Positions 1 to 7,244 are shown, numbered from the stretch's first letter. The stretch is DNA of 7,552 nucleotides from Nocardioidaceae bacterium (GCA_013811715.1 JACCUS010000409.1:1-7552), one strand, 5' to 3'. The notes: generated from the letters alone by a model not told the origin. Translations and numbers: made by a program.

Positions 1-3000
1 GTGCCGAGCTGTTGCGCCCACAGGCTCACCCGGAGCTCCTCGAGCATCCAGCGCACCCGGGTGAGTGCCGGGCTCGGTGGCAGCCCCGCCGGGCGCCCCT
101 CCAGCTGATGCAGGTACGCCGCCGACGCGCCGCTCATCGACCCCATCGACACGGCATCGCGCCGTGGGTCGATCGCGAGCCTGTCCAGCCGCACACCCAT
201 CGCCGCGAAGTACCGCGGGTAGTGGCGGAGCGCGTCTATCCCGGCATCGGCCACGAAGCCGGGATAGATGAGCCGAGACCACTGCCCTCTCATGTCTGAA
301 AGCGCCGGCAGCAGCGCCAGGTCCGCCCGCCCCGAGAGTCTGCGGTCGACCTCGTGGGCTGCCACCAGCGCGGCCTGGGCCAGCCGCACCACCTCCCGAG
401 TCCGGTCGCCAGCCACCGCGCGGACCGCCTTCTCCAGCGCAGCGAAACCAGCGCGGTCCCACGTCGGCCCCCCACCCTCGGCCACGACCGAGTCGACCGC
501 GCAGGCGAAGCAGTCCTCGAGCAGGGCGGCGACGCTGCCGTGCGGGTTGAGGCTGAGCGCCAGCTTGTCGGAGTTGTCCAACTGCCGGACGATGGCCGGT
601 CCAGGCGAGGGGGTGGTCAGCACGAGCAGCCGTCGTACCCCCAGCCGGTGTGCTGCCTCCTGCTGCTCCGCCGTGCCGAGGACCCGGACGGCAACGGCGT
701 CCCCCTCGTCGACCAAAGCGGGAAAGCCACGCACCTCGTGGCCCGCCCTGGTCTGGACGAACTCCCGCGGCACTTCCTCGAAGTCCCAGCCGGTGAGGCC
801 GCTCCGCTCGACTTCGGACGCCGCCGCCGAAATCGCGTCCTCGGCCGAGCCCGTCAGGGATCCCTTGAGCGTGTCGAGGTCCTTGCTCTCGCCCAGCACT
901 TCCCCCGCCGGCGAGACGATGCGGAACGACAACAGCAGATGCGGCGGCACCTTGCCGAGGTCCCAGTCGCTGCGTTGGACCACGTTCCCCGTCGTACGAC
1001 GCAGGTAGCGCTCGAGCGCGTCGAGCAACGGCTCCTCGCCGGGTGTGACCGAGCCCAGGAACGAGCGGGCGTAGTTCGGCGCCGGCACGAAGTTGACGCG
1101 CAGCGTCTTGGGCAGCGCGCGGATCAGCGCCACCACCAGCTCGGCACGCAGCCCGGGAACCGGCCAGGAGAAGTCACCGGCGTCGACCTGGTTCAGGGCC
1201 GCGACCGGGATGTCGACGGTGACACCGTCACTCGCCGCCCCCGGCTCGAACTCGTACGCCAGTGGCAGGGCGACTTCCCCGTGCCGCCACGCGTCGGGGA
1301 ACTCCTCGGTCGAGACGTCGGAGGCGGTGTCGTGGACAAGCATGTCCAGCGAGAAGGTCAACAGGTCGGGTGTGTCTCGACGCGTCAGCTTCCACCACGA
1401 GTCGAAGTGCGCCGTGGAGACCACGTCCGGCGCCACCCGCTCGTCGTAGAAGTCGAACAGCGTCTCGTCGTCGACCACGATGTCACGCCGTCGCGCCCGG
1501 TGCTCCAGGTCCGCTGCCTCCTCCAGCAGCGCCTGGTTGGCGGCGAAGAACCGGTGCCGCGTCTGCCACTCCCCCTGCACCAGGGCGTGCCTGATGAACA
1601 GCTCGCGGGCGGTCTCTCGGTCGATGCGGCCGTAGTTGACCTTCCGCTCGGCCACGACCGGCACGCCGTACAGCGTCACCTTCTCCAGCGCGATCACAGC
1701 ACCCTGCCGCTTCTCCCAGTGCGGCTCGGAGTACGAGCGTTTGACCAGGTGGGCCGCGATCGACTCCGCCCACTCCGGCTCGATCCGGGCGTTGACCCGC
1801 CCCCACAGCCGCCCGGTCTCGACCAGCTCGGCGGCCATCACGAACTGCGGTTGCTTCTTGAACAGGCCCGAGCCCGGGAAGATCGCGAACCGCGTTCCAC
1901 GCGCGCCGAGGTAGTCGCGCTTCTCGACGTCCCGCATGCCGATGTGCGACAGCAGGCCGGCGAGCAGGGAACGGTGGATCGCCGCCGCCGCGGCGGGCGT
2001 CGAGTTGAGCTTGAACCCGAGTCGCCTGACCACCTGCCGCACCTGCGCGTCGAGGTCTTGCCACTCCCGCACCCGCAGGTAGTTGAGGAAGTCGGCCTTG
2101 CAGGTGCGCCGGAACGCACTCGAGCTCGACGCCCGCTGCTGCTCGCTCAGGTAACGCCACAGGTTGAGCAGGCTGGCGAAGTCGGACTCGGCGTCGGCGA
2201 ACCGCCGGTGCTTGGCGTCGGCCTGCTCTTGCCGCTCGACCGGGCGCTCCCGCGGGTCTTGGATCGACAGCGCCGCCACAATCGTGATGACCTCGCGCAG
2301 GCAGCCGTTGCGGTCGGCCTCGATCACCATCCGGCCGAGCCGCGGGTCGACCGGCAGCTCCACCAGCTGGCGTCCCACCTTGGTCAACCGGTGGTCTTCG
2401 CCGGTACGGCGTCCGGGCGCGAGGCCGGTCGCCCGGTCGCGTCCGCCGCGGCTTCGTCTGCCCCCTGCCTGCCGCGGTGCCGCGTCGAGGGCACCGATCT
2501 CGTCGAGCAGCTGGACCCCCGCCTGAACGCTGCGGGTGTCGGGCGGTTCGACGAAGGGGAAGGCGGCGATGTCGCCGAGGCCGAGCGCCGTCATCTGCAA
2601 GACGACCGAGGCGAGGTTGGTTCGCAGGATCTCCGGGTCGGTGAACTCCGGTCTGGCCGCGTAGTCCTCCTCGGCGTACAGCCTGATGCAGATCCCCGCC
2701 GCCACTCGGCCGCAGCGGCCGGTGCGCTGGTTGGCGCTGGCCTGCGAGATCGGCTCGATCGGAAGCCGCTGCACCTTCGTGCGAGCACTGAACCGGGAGA
2801 CGCGGGCCAGGCCGGTGTCGACGACGTACCGGATGCCGGGGACCGTCAGCGACGTCTCGGCCACGTTGGTGGCAAGGACGACGCGCCGGCGCGCGTGCGG
2901 GGCGAAGACCCGGTGCTGCTCGGCCGACGAGAGCCGCGCGTAGAGCGGGAGCACGTCGTACGCGTCGATCGGCCGCTTGGGCGCGACCCGCTTCAGCGCG

Positions 3001-3767
3001 TCGGTGGCGTCGCGGATCTCTCGTTCTCCCGAGCAGAACACCAAGATGTCGCCCGGTCCCTCGTCCATCAGCTCCGCGACGGCGTCGAGGATGCCCTGGG
3101 TCTGGTCGTCGACCAGCTCCCGGTAGCGCACCTCGACCGGGTACATGCGCCCCGACACCTCGATGACGGGTGCGTCGTCGAAGTGCTGGGAGAAACGCTG
3201 CGGGTCGATCGTCGCCGAGGTGATCACGACCTTGAGGTCTGGCCGCCGCGGCAGCAGCTGCTTGAGGTAGCCCAATATGAAGTCGATGTTGAGGCTGCGC
3301 TCGTGCGCCTCGTCGATGATGATCGTGTCGTAGCGACGCAGCTCGCGATCGCGCTGGATCTCGGCGAGCAGGATGCCGTCGGTCATCACCTTGACGCGGG
3401 TGTCGCCACTGGACCTGTCGGTGAACCGGATCTGGTAGCCGACGACTTCGCCAAGGCCGGTGTCGAGCTCATCGGCGATCCGCTCCGCCACGGTTCGGGC
3501 GGCGATCCGGCGTGGCTGGGTGTGGCCGATGATGCCGCCACGACCCGCACCCCTGCCGATGTCGAGGCAGATCTTCGGCAGCTGGGTCGTTTTGCCGCTG
3601 CCGGTCTCACCGGCCACGATCACCACCTGGTGGTCGCGGATCGCCGCCGCGATGTCGCTCCTGCGCTGGGAGACCGGCAGCTGCTCCGGGAAGCTGATCG
3701 TGAGACCGGCAGAGGGCGGTGCCGTCTTCCCAGCCTCGACGACAGACTCCGAACGGCGTGTAGGCAT
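1..3767 (-). CDS. hrpA: ATP-dependent DEAH-box RNA helicase HrpA, 3' end cut by window edge
   Basis: The frame is open for 1255 codons with no stop before the left edge. Core motifs are in order: Walker A GETGSGKT (residues 53-60), TQPRR (83-87), DEAH (152-155, bases 3303-3314), SAT (184-186), and motif VI QRTGRCGR (347-354), whose Cys is usual for HrpA. The winged-helix/HA2 region follows (about 375-500), then the long DUF3418-type C-terminal half, still recognisable at the edge in the conserved LEELRVSLWAQQLG. E. coli HrpA is about 1300 aa, so probably only some 15-40 residues are missing. The start is well fixed: ATG at 3767-3765 has an in-frame TGA only two codons upstream (3776-3774) and GAGG four bases before it. 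The family unwinds RNA in the cytoplasm; in E. coli HrpA is linked to mRNA processing and to stalled or collided ribosomes. That role here is inferred from the family. An Arg/Gly-rich insertion lies at about residues 431-459. Confidence 0.95.
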   Translation of the reverse strand, partial: MPTRRSESVVEAGKTAPPSAGLTISFPEQLPVSQRRSDIAAAIRDHQVVIVAGETGSGKTTQLPKICLDIGRGAGRGGIIGHTQPRRIAARTVAERIADELDTGLGEVVGYQIRFTDRSSGDTRVKVMTDGILLAEIQRDRELRRYDTIIIDEAHERSLNIDFILGYLKQLLPRRPDLKVVITSATIDPQRFSQHFDDAPVIEVSGRMYPVEVRYRELVDDQTQGILDAVAELMDEGPGDILVFCSGEREIRDATDALKRVAPKRPIDAYDVLPLYARLSSAEQHRVFAPHARRRVVLATNVAETSLTVPGIRYVVDTGLARVSRFSARTKVQRLPIEPISQASANQRTGRCGRVAAGICIRLYAEEDYAARPEFTDPEILRTNLASVVLQMTALGLGDIAAFPFVEPPDTRSVQAGVQLLDEIGALDAAPRQAGGRRSRGGRDRATGLAPGRRTGEDHRLTKVGRQLVELPVDPRLGRMVIEADRNGCLREVITIVAALSIQDPRERPVERQEQADAKHRRFADAESDFASLLNLWRYLSEQQRASSSSAFRRTCKADFLNYLRVREWQDLDAQVRQVVRRLGFKLNSTPAAAAAIHRSLLAGLLSHIGMRDVEKRDYLGARGTRFAIFPGSGLFKKQPQFVMAAELVETGRLWGRVNARIEPEWAESIAAHLVKRSYSEPHWEKRQGAVIALEKVTLYGVPVVAERKVNYGRIDRETARELFIRHALVQGEWQTRHRFFAANQALLEEAADLEHRARRRDIVVDDETLFDFYDERVAPDVVSTAHFDSWWKLTRRDTPDLLTFSLDMLVHDTASDVSTEEFPDAWRHGEVALPLAYEFEPGAASDGVTVDIPVAALNQVDAGDFSWPVPGLRAELVVALIRALPKTLRVNFVPAPNYARSFLGSVTPGEEPLLDALERYLRRTTGNVVQRSDWDLGKVPPHLLLSFRIVSPAGEVLGESKDLDTLKGSLTGSAEDAISAAASEVERSGLTGWDFEEVPREFVQTRAGHEVRGFPALVDEGDAVAVRVLGTAEQQEAAHRLGVRRLLVLTTPSPGPAIVRQLDNSDKLALSLNPHGSVAALLEDCFACAVDSVVAEGGGPTWDRAGFAALEKAVRAVAGDRTREVVRLAQAALVAAHEVDRRLSGRADLALLPALSDMRGQWSRLIYPGFVADAGIDALRHYPRYFAAMGVRLDRLAIDPRRDAVSMGSMSGASAAYLHQLEGRPAGLPPSPALTRVRWMLEELRVSLWAQQLG

Positions 3768-3776
3768 CGTGCCTCA

Positions 3777-3807
3777 AGGATAGGGAGCGGCACATGATGG
3801 TCGCCAA
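3777..3807 (-). promoter_or_regulatory. possible hrpA promoter, near-leaderless
   Basis: Reading the minus strand, TATCCT (3782-3777) fits an actinobacterial TAnnnT -10 box. TTGGCG (3807-3802) is a weak -35 candidate at a long 19-base spacing. The -10 box ends nine bases before the hrpA ATG, so transcription would begin at or within a few bases of the start codon, giving a leaderless or nearly leaderless mRNA. The GAGG before the ATG would then be mostly outside the transcript. This is pattern matching only, and the -35 is poor. Confidence 0.3.
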
Positions 3808-3834
3808 TCGTTTGCCGTCGACCCATGGCGGTGA

Positions 3835-4215
3835 CCCTCGAGCGCCACCGCTCAGTTGCGTGATGCGGGGATCTCCTGGTCCTCCAGCGGCAACTGCAGC
3901 GACCGCTACAACTCCACCTGCACCTCGTTCGAGCAGATCAACCAGGAGACGATCTCCGGCATCAAGACACTCAAACGGATCAGCGGATGCTCGATCAACG
4001 CCACCGGCGGCACGGAGGTCGGGCACGCATCGGGGACCTACAGCCACTGGAACGGCTACAAGATCGACATCAGCAAGTACACCTGCGTGGGCAACTACAT
4101 CCGCAATAACTTCGCCTACATCGGCGGGTACAAGTACAAGTCGGCCTCCGGCAATATCTACTACGACGAAGGCAACCACTGGGACATCACCTACTACACC
4201 TGCGGCTGCGGATAG
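3835..4215 (+). pseudogene. headless M15/VanX-like zinc peptidase domain (probable 5'-truncated gene)
   Basis: From the TTG at 3856 the frame gives 119 residues ending at TAG 4213-4215. It resembles the C-terminal domain of secreted actinobacterial proteins. H64, D71, E105 and H108 (in SHWNGYKID and DEGNHWD) reproduce the VanX/M15 pattern H-x6-D...E-x2-H, so a zinc-dependent peptidoglycan-peptidase (LAS) fold is likely. Six Cys (14, 22, 45, 77, 116, 118) fit an exported, disulfide-bonded protein. The homologous-looking frame continues upstream of TTG as far as PSSATAQ, but is closed by TGA at 3832-3834. There is no Shine-Dalgarno before the TTG, and no signal peptide in any of the three frames of the 88 bases before it. 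The composition is about 57% GC over 3901-4200, lower than its neighbours, partly because of the Tyr/Asn/Lys content. I read it as a truncated remnant. A short intact cytoplasmic protein from TTG 3856 is the alternative. The family assignment rests on motif spacing, not a search. Confidence 0.6.
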
Positions 4216-4225
4216 ACACCCGCGT

Positions 4226-4264
4226 CGACGATCGGCCGGCCACTCGGAGGTCGGCCGGTCGTCG
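4226..4264. terminator. 16-bp hairpin between convergent reading frames
   Basis: Arms 4226-4241 and 4249-4264 pair over 16 bp around a 7-base loop (ACTCGGA). On the plus strand two of the pairs are G-U wobbles (4232/4258 and 4239/4251). On the minus strand the same positions become A-C mismatches, so the fold is stronger in a plus-strand transcript. There is no T tract, as is common for actinobacterial terminators. It lies 10 bases after the stop of the plus-strand peptidase fragment and 13 bases beyond the stop of the minus-strand antiporter, so it could serve both directions. Confidence 0.65.
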
Positions 4265-4277
4265 CGGTGACCTCAGC

Positions 4278-6140
4278 TCAGCCGAGGCGCTCGTCGACGA
4301 AGCACCAGCGCCACGCCTCACCGGGCTCGAAGCTGCGGACCACCGGATGGCTGCGGTCCGCATAGTGATGCGACGCGTGCTTGCCGACCGAGGAGTCGCA
4401 GCAGCCGACATGCCCACAGGACATGCACAGCCGCAGATGCACCCAGTCCAAGCCTTCCGCCAGGCACTCCTCGCATCCATCGGGCGTGTTCGGCGTAGGT
4501 GTGTCGGAGCGGTCGGCAAGGTGCTCGCAACCGGTGTGTAGCGGCGGCGAGGTCAGCTCGTCGTTTCGGGTCTCCAGCGTCACCGACTCCACGTTCCCGA
4601 GAACCGTCTCCTCGATGTCGATGGCCGCGAAGACCTGTCTCAGCACATCGTCATGGACAAGACCCTGGTCACGCAGCCGCAGCAGCTCCTCCCGTTCGGC
4701 GGCGATCATCTCGATCCGCAGCCGGGCGTACTCCTGGCTCGGCGTCTCGTCTGAGCTGCCGAGCCGCTCCCACATCGCATCGCTGCGTTCGCCGCTTCGC
4801 CGTCGTACCCGCTCGATGACGTCGTCTCGGTTGCCGTCGGTCGTGATCTCGTCGAGCCGCCTCAGCCCCGCGGACGATGCCCGCTGGTTGACGCTTGCCA
4901 CCTGCAGCGCGTCCTCACCCGGGTCGGGCCCGGACAGCCCGAGGTGGCGCAGCACCCACGGGAGCGTCGCACCCTGCAACAGCAAGGTGACACCGACGAC
5001 GACGAGGGCGATCAGGACAAGCACCTCGCGATGAGGTGTCTCCGGCGGCAGCACGAACGCGGCAGCCAGCGTCACCACGCCTCGCATCCCTGCCCACGAG
5101 ACCGCTGCGGGGAACGTCCACGGTGGGAGAGGGTCCTTGGCCCGGACCGCTGGGATCAACCTCGGCAGGTACGTCGCAGGGAACACCCACAGCACCCGCA
5201 CCACCATGACCGTCAGCGTCACCGACACACACGCGCCGACGACTTGGCTCGTCGACAAGGCGCTGCTGGCCGTCGCCTCGAGGATCTCCCGAACCTGCAG
5301 GCCGATCAGCAAGAAGACCGCGTTCTCCAGCAGGAAGTCGATCGTCGACCAGTTGTTCCGTTCGAAGATGCGGGACGGGGCCGACTGCATCAGATGGGTC
5401 TTGTGTCCGAGGATCAGGCCCGTGAAGACGACGGCGAGGATCCCGGAGAAGTGGAACTGCTCCGCGGTCAGGTAGGAGACGAACGGAGTCAGCAAGGACA
5501 CAGCCGTGTCGGTGATCTCGTCGTCGATCCGTTTGCGCACCTTGCCGGTGACGAAGGCGACGACGACGCCGACCGCGATCCCGCCGACGGCGGCCAGCGC
5601 GAAGTCGAGCCCGACCTCCAGCACCGTGACGCTGCCTCCGATGGCGGCGATCGCCGTACGCAACGCCACCAGTGCGGTGGCGTCGTTGACGAGGCTCTCG
5701 CCCTGCAGGATCGTCACGACGCGGCGCGGCATGCCCACCCTCCGGGCGATGGCGGTCGCGGCGACCGCGTCGGGAGGCGACACGACGGCGCCGAGTGCAA
5801 GCGCGGCCGCTGGCTGGATCGGCAGCAGCCACCAGGCGACGAGCCCGACCGTGAGCGTCGTGGCGATGACCAGCCCGACCGACAGCAACGCGATCGGGCG
5901 GGCGTTCTTGTGGAAGTCGATGAGCGAGGTGTTCAGGGCCGCCGAGTACAGCAGCGGCGGCAAGAACCCGAACAACACGATGTCTGCACTCAGGTCGACG
6001 TCGGGAACTCCGGGCAGGAACGACCCGGCCAGGCCGAGCACGACAAGCAGTAGCGGGGCGGGGAAAGGCGTTCGGTGCGACAGGGCGCTGACCAAGATCA
6101 CCACCGCGATCGAGACCACGATCAGTACGGCGATCTCCAC
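4278..6140 (-). CDS. CPA1-family Na+/H+ antiporter with C-terminal UBP-type zinc finger
   Basis: This 620-residue inner-membrane protein should exchange Na+ (or K+) for protons. Residues 1-400 form about 12-13 membrane segments. They carry CPA1 hallmarks: SPPDAVAATAIARR with D124, GESLVNDATALVAL with E148, N152 and D153 (likely ion-binding acids), and WAGMRGVVTLAAA with R353. Residues 400-530 are a charged, helical cytoplasmic tail. Residues 538-620 form a ZnF-UBP domain with ligands C538, H540, C556, C559, C572, C575, C580, H588, H592, H598 and C613. The start is GTG at 6140; no ATG, GTG or TTG occurs between it and the in-frame TAG (6188-6186) of the preceding gene, and the Shine-Dalgarno is weak. 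The gene lies 45 bases after the small basic-protein gene, probably one transcript. Zinc-finger-tailed antiporters are, as I recall, known in actinobacteria, but the finger's partner is unknown. Transport function is confident; ion preference is not readable. Confidence 0.93.
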   Translation of the reverse strand: MEIAVLIVVSIAVVILVSALSHRTPFPAPLLLVVLGLAGSFLPGVPDVDLSADIVLFGFLPPLLYSAALNTSLIDFHKNARPIALLSVGLVIATTLTVGLVAWWLLPIQPAAALALGAVVSPPDAVAATAIARRVGMPRRVVTILQGESLVNDATALVALRTAIAAIGGSVTVLEVGLDFALAAVGGIAVGVVVAFVTGKVRKRIDDEITDTAVSLLTPFVSYLTAEQFHFSGILAVVFTGLILGHKTHLMQSAPSRIFERNNWSTIDFLLENAVFLLIGLQVREILEATASSALSTSQVVGACVSVTLTVMVVRVLWVFPATYLPRLIPAVRAKDPLPPWTFPAAVSWAGMRGVVTLAAAFVLPPETPHREVLVLIALVVVGVTLLLQGATLPWVLRHLGLSGPDPGEDALQVASVNQRASSAGLRRLDEITTDGNRDDVIERVRRRSGERSDAMWERLGSSDETPSQEYARLRIEMIAAEREELLRLRDQGLVHDDVLRQVFAAIDIEETVLGNVESVTLETRNDELTSPPLHTGCEHLADRSDTPTPNTPDGCEECLAEGLDWVHLRLCMSCGHVGCCDSSVGKHASHHYADRSHPVVRSFEPGEAWRWCFVDERLG

Positions 6141-6185
6141 CCCGTCAGTCTTCCAGACCCGCCGAGTGCCGAGTGACTGTGAGGG

Positions 6186-6599
6186 CTAGAAGCCGTTACG
6201 ACGGCGGCGCCACTGCTCCTTGACTCCTCGGGCGCCCTCGGCCGCCCGTCGCCGCTTCGAGCGCGCCGCCTGGCGAGCCCGGAGCTGGTCGGGTGTCATC
6301 TTCTTGCTCAGGTCCGTCTTGGCGACGACCTCGTCGACCGGCACCGAGGTCTTCGGGTACGCCGCCACCGGCTCACCACCGCTGAAGACCACCCAGAACG
6401 TGTCGCCGTTGTGGACGGCCTTGAGGATGGCGCCCTCGACCACGGTGTCGGCGTGCCGCAGGGCGGTGCGTCGAGCGCTGCGGACGGCGGTGGCTCGCTG
6501 CACCGCGTCCGCCGCCGGCTTGCCCGCGTGCTTCCAGGCCAGCTGTGCTTGCGGGCCGTACTTCAGCGCCCTCTTGCCTACCTGCGGGATCCAGCTCAT
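6186..6599 (-). CDS. small, highly basic protein of unknown function
   Basis: It has 137 residues and I do not recognise a named family. The N-terminal 50 residues are helical and basic (K9, R10, K13, K23, K27, then RSARRTALRH). Residues 54-95 read like a small beta-rich unit (GAILKAVHNGDTFWVVFSGG, then EPVAAYPKTSVPVDEVV). The last 35 residues are strongly basic (RARQAARSKRRRAA, EQWRRRRNGF) and probably disordered, which fits nucleic-acid or acidic-surface binding, though that is inference. There is no signal peptide and no membrane segment. ATG at 6599-6597 has a good GAGGAG seven bases upstream (6612-6607). The stop TAG (6188-6186) is 45 bases before the antiporter GTG and in the same frame, so the two genes are probably co-transcribed. 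That it is a real gene is well supported by the Shine-Dalgarno and the codon pattern. Confidence 0.8.
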   Translation of the reverse strand: MSWIPQVGKRALKYGPQAQLAWKHAGKPAADAVQRATAVRSARRTALRHADTVVEGAILKAVHNGDTFWVVFSGGEPVAAYPKTSVPVDEVVAKTDLSKKMTPDQLRARQAARSKRRRAAEGARGVKEQWRRRRNGF

Positions 6600-6632
6600 C
6601 GGCGTACTCCTCTTCGACCCGGGCTCCTGCCC

Positions 6633-6638
6633 ATCGTA
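6633..6638 (-). promoter_or_regulatory. possible -10 box upstream of the basic-protein/antiporter unit
   Basis: On the minus strand TACGAT fits the actinobacterial TAnnnT -10 box. It is 33 bases before the ATG at 6599, leaving room for a short leader that contains the GAGGAG ribosome-binding site. No convincing -35 hexamer sits 16-19 bases upstream, where the DNA is a GC-rich imperfect palindrome (about 6640-6658). The 181-bp gap between the Nudix stop and this gene is the largest non-coding interval in the window and the natural place for a promoter. Confidence 0.35.
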
Positions 6639-6671
6639 AGGGGAGACGCCCCCGGGCGAGAGGATTGAACG

Positions 6672-6812
6672 CTAGGAGAACAGCCTCACCAAGCTGGCGC
6701 AGAAGGCCACGGCCTTGTCATCGAGACGCAGCCGGTCCGGGTTGGCCACACCGCCGCGTCCGTTGGTCCGCTGGAGCTGGTCAGCCGAGGCGGTGTCTCG
6801 CCAGGTCGGCAC
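6672..6812 (-). other. short coding-like frame overlapping the Nudix 3' end
   Basis: In the +1 frame relative to the Nudix gene, an open frame runs from a possible GTG at 6812 to TAG at 6674-6672 (46 codons), overlapping the Nudix gene by 32 bases. About 40 of its 46 codons end in G or C, like the real genes here. It ends as RLRLDDKAVAFCASLVRLFS, which reads like a normal protein C-terminus. There is no Shine-Dalgarno at the GTG and the frame is closed by TGA upstream. It may be the tail of a gene whose front was deleted, or chance in GC-rich DNA. I do not recognise the product. Confidence 0.25.
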
Positions 6813-7239
6813 CGTCCCGCAGGATCAGCCGGTGGTCGAACGCGAGCCGATCACGGCGGGCGAGCAGCCAGGAGACAGGCAGACACTGTACGTCGCTCGC
6901 GTCGTCCCCCGCCTTGACGTCGGAGATCTCAGGCAGCAACGCCAGGTAGGCCACGCTGACGGTGCGCATCCGCGGGTCGCGGTCGGGGGCGCCGTACGCG
7001 CCCAGCTGCTCGAGCTGTCTCGGTTTGAGCTCGAGCCCGGTCTCCTCGGCCAGCTCCCGTCGTACGGCGTGGTCGACGGACTCGTCGATGTCGACGAAGC
7101 CGCCCGGCAGCGCCAACCGACCGGCGAACGGTGCACGGCCGCGGGTGATCACCAGGGCACAGAGCTTCTCGTCGCGGAGAGTCAGCACCACCGCATCGGC
7201 GGTGACAGCGAACGGCGGGTGTTCGACGGTGTAGGCCAT
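6781..7239 (-). CDS. Nudix hydrolase, short form without C-terminal wHTH extension
   Basis: It has 152 residues. The Nudix box G-x5-E-x7-RE-x2-EE-x-G is intact (G47, E53, R61, E62, E65, E66, G68), in GGFVDIDES...RRELAEETGL. The opening YTVEHPPFAVTADAVVLTL and the segment GAYGAPDRDPRMRTVSVAYL match the ADP-ribose-pyrophosphatase/NrtR-like branch. Such cytosolic enzymes hydrolyse nucleoside diphosphates linked to another moiety; the exact substrate is not readable. Relatives of this branch usually continue after LAFDH...ILRDG into a winged-helix domain of about 80-90 residues. Here the protein stops at RHRLG, so catalysis may remain but an NrtR-type regulator role does not. ATG 7239-7237 is the first start after the in-frame TGA of the upstream DUF4396 gene, 24 bases away, with GGCGAG immediately before it, so the two genes are probably co-transcribed. 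Confidence 0.9.
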   Translation of the reverse strand: MAYTVEHPPFAVTADAVVLTLRDEKLCALVITRGRAPFAGRLALPGGFVDIDESVDHAVRRELAEETGLELKPRQLEQLGAYGAPDRDPRMRTVSVAYLALLPEISDVKAGDDASDVQCLPVSWLLARRDRLAFDHRLILRDGADLARHRLG

Positions 7240-7244
7240 CTCGC

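Noticed and set aside
354..3797. A 1147-codon open frame on the plus strand opposite hrpA
   Set aside because: Its codons are in exact register with the hrpA codons, so a stop would need TTA, CTA or TCA in hrpA, which are rare in high-GC genes. The product (long runs of RRR, HLRVE, LGQ-type sequence) has no domain pattern, while the minus strand has every HrpA motif.
3607..4179. A 190-codon minus-strand frame spanning the hrpA start and the peptidase fragment
   Set aside because: It is out of frame with hrpA, crosses two other coding regions and has no recognisable domain. The hrpA frame explains its 3' half.
3794..4270. A 158-codon plus-strand frame overlapping the peptidase fragment
   Set aside because: Its product is a low-complexity T/S/A/P/R string typical of an out-of-frame reading. 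The overlapping frame carries the zinc-peptidase motifs and Cys pattern.
4944..6053. A 369-codon plus-strand frame opposite the antiporter
   Set aside because: It is an antisense shadow of a GC-rich gene: composed mostly of R, D, Q, H and G, with no motifs, and the opposite strand carries clear antiporter sequence.
6640..6658. GC-rich imperfect palindrome as a terminator for the Nudix transcript
   Set aside because: The possible stems are only 4-5 bp with competing pairings and very small loops, and it sits where the next gene's promoter should be.
7209..7225. CGAAC-N7-GTTCG inverted repeat resembling a LexA/SOS box
   Set aside because: The actinobacterial SOS box has a 4-base spacer, not 7, and this copy lies inside the Nudix coding sequence.
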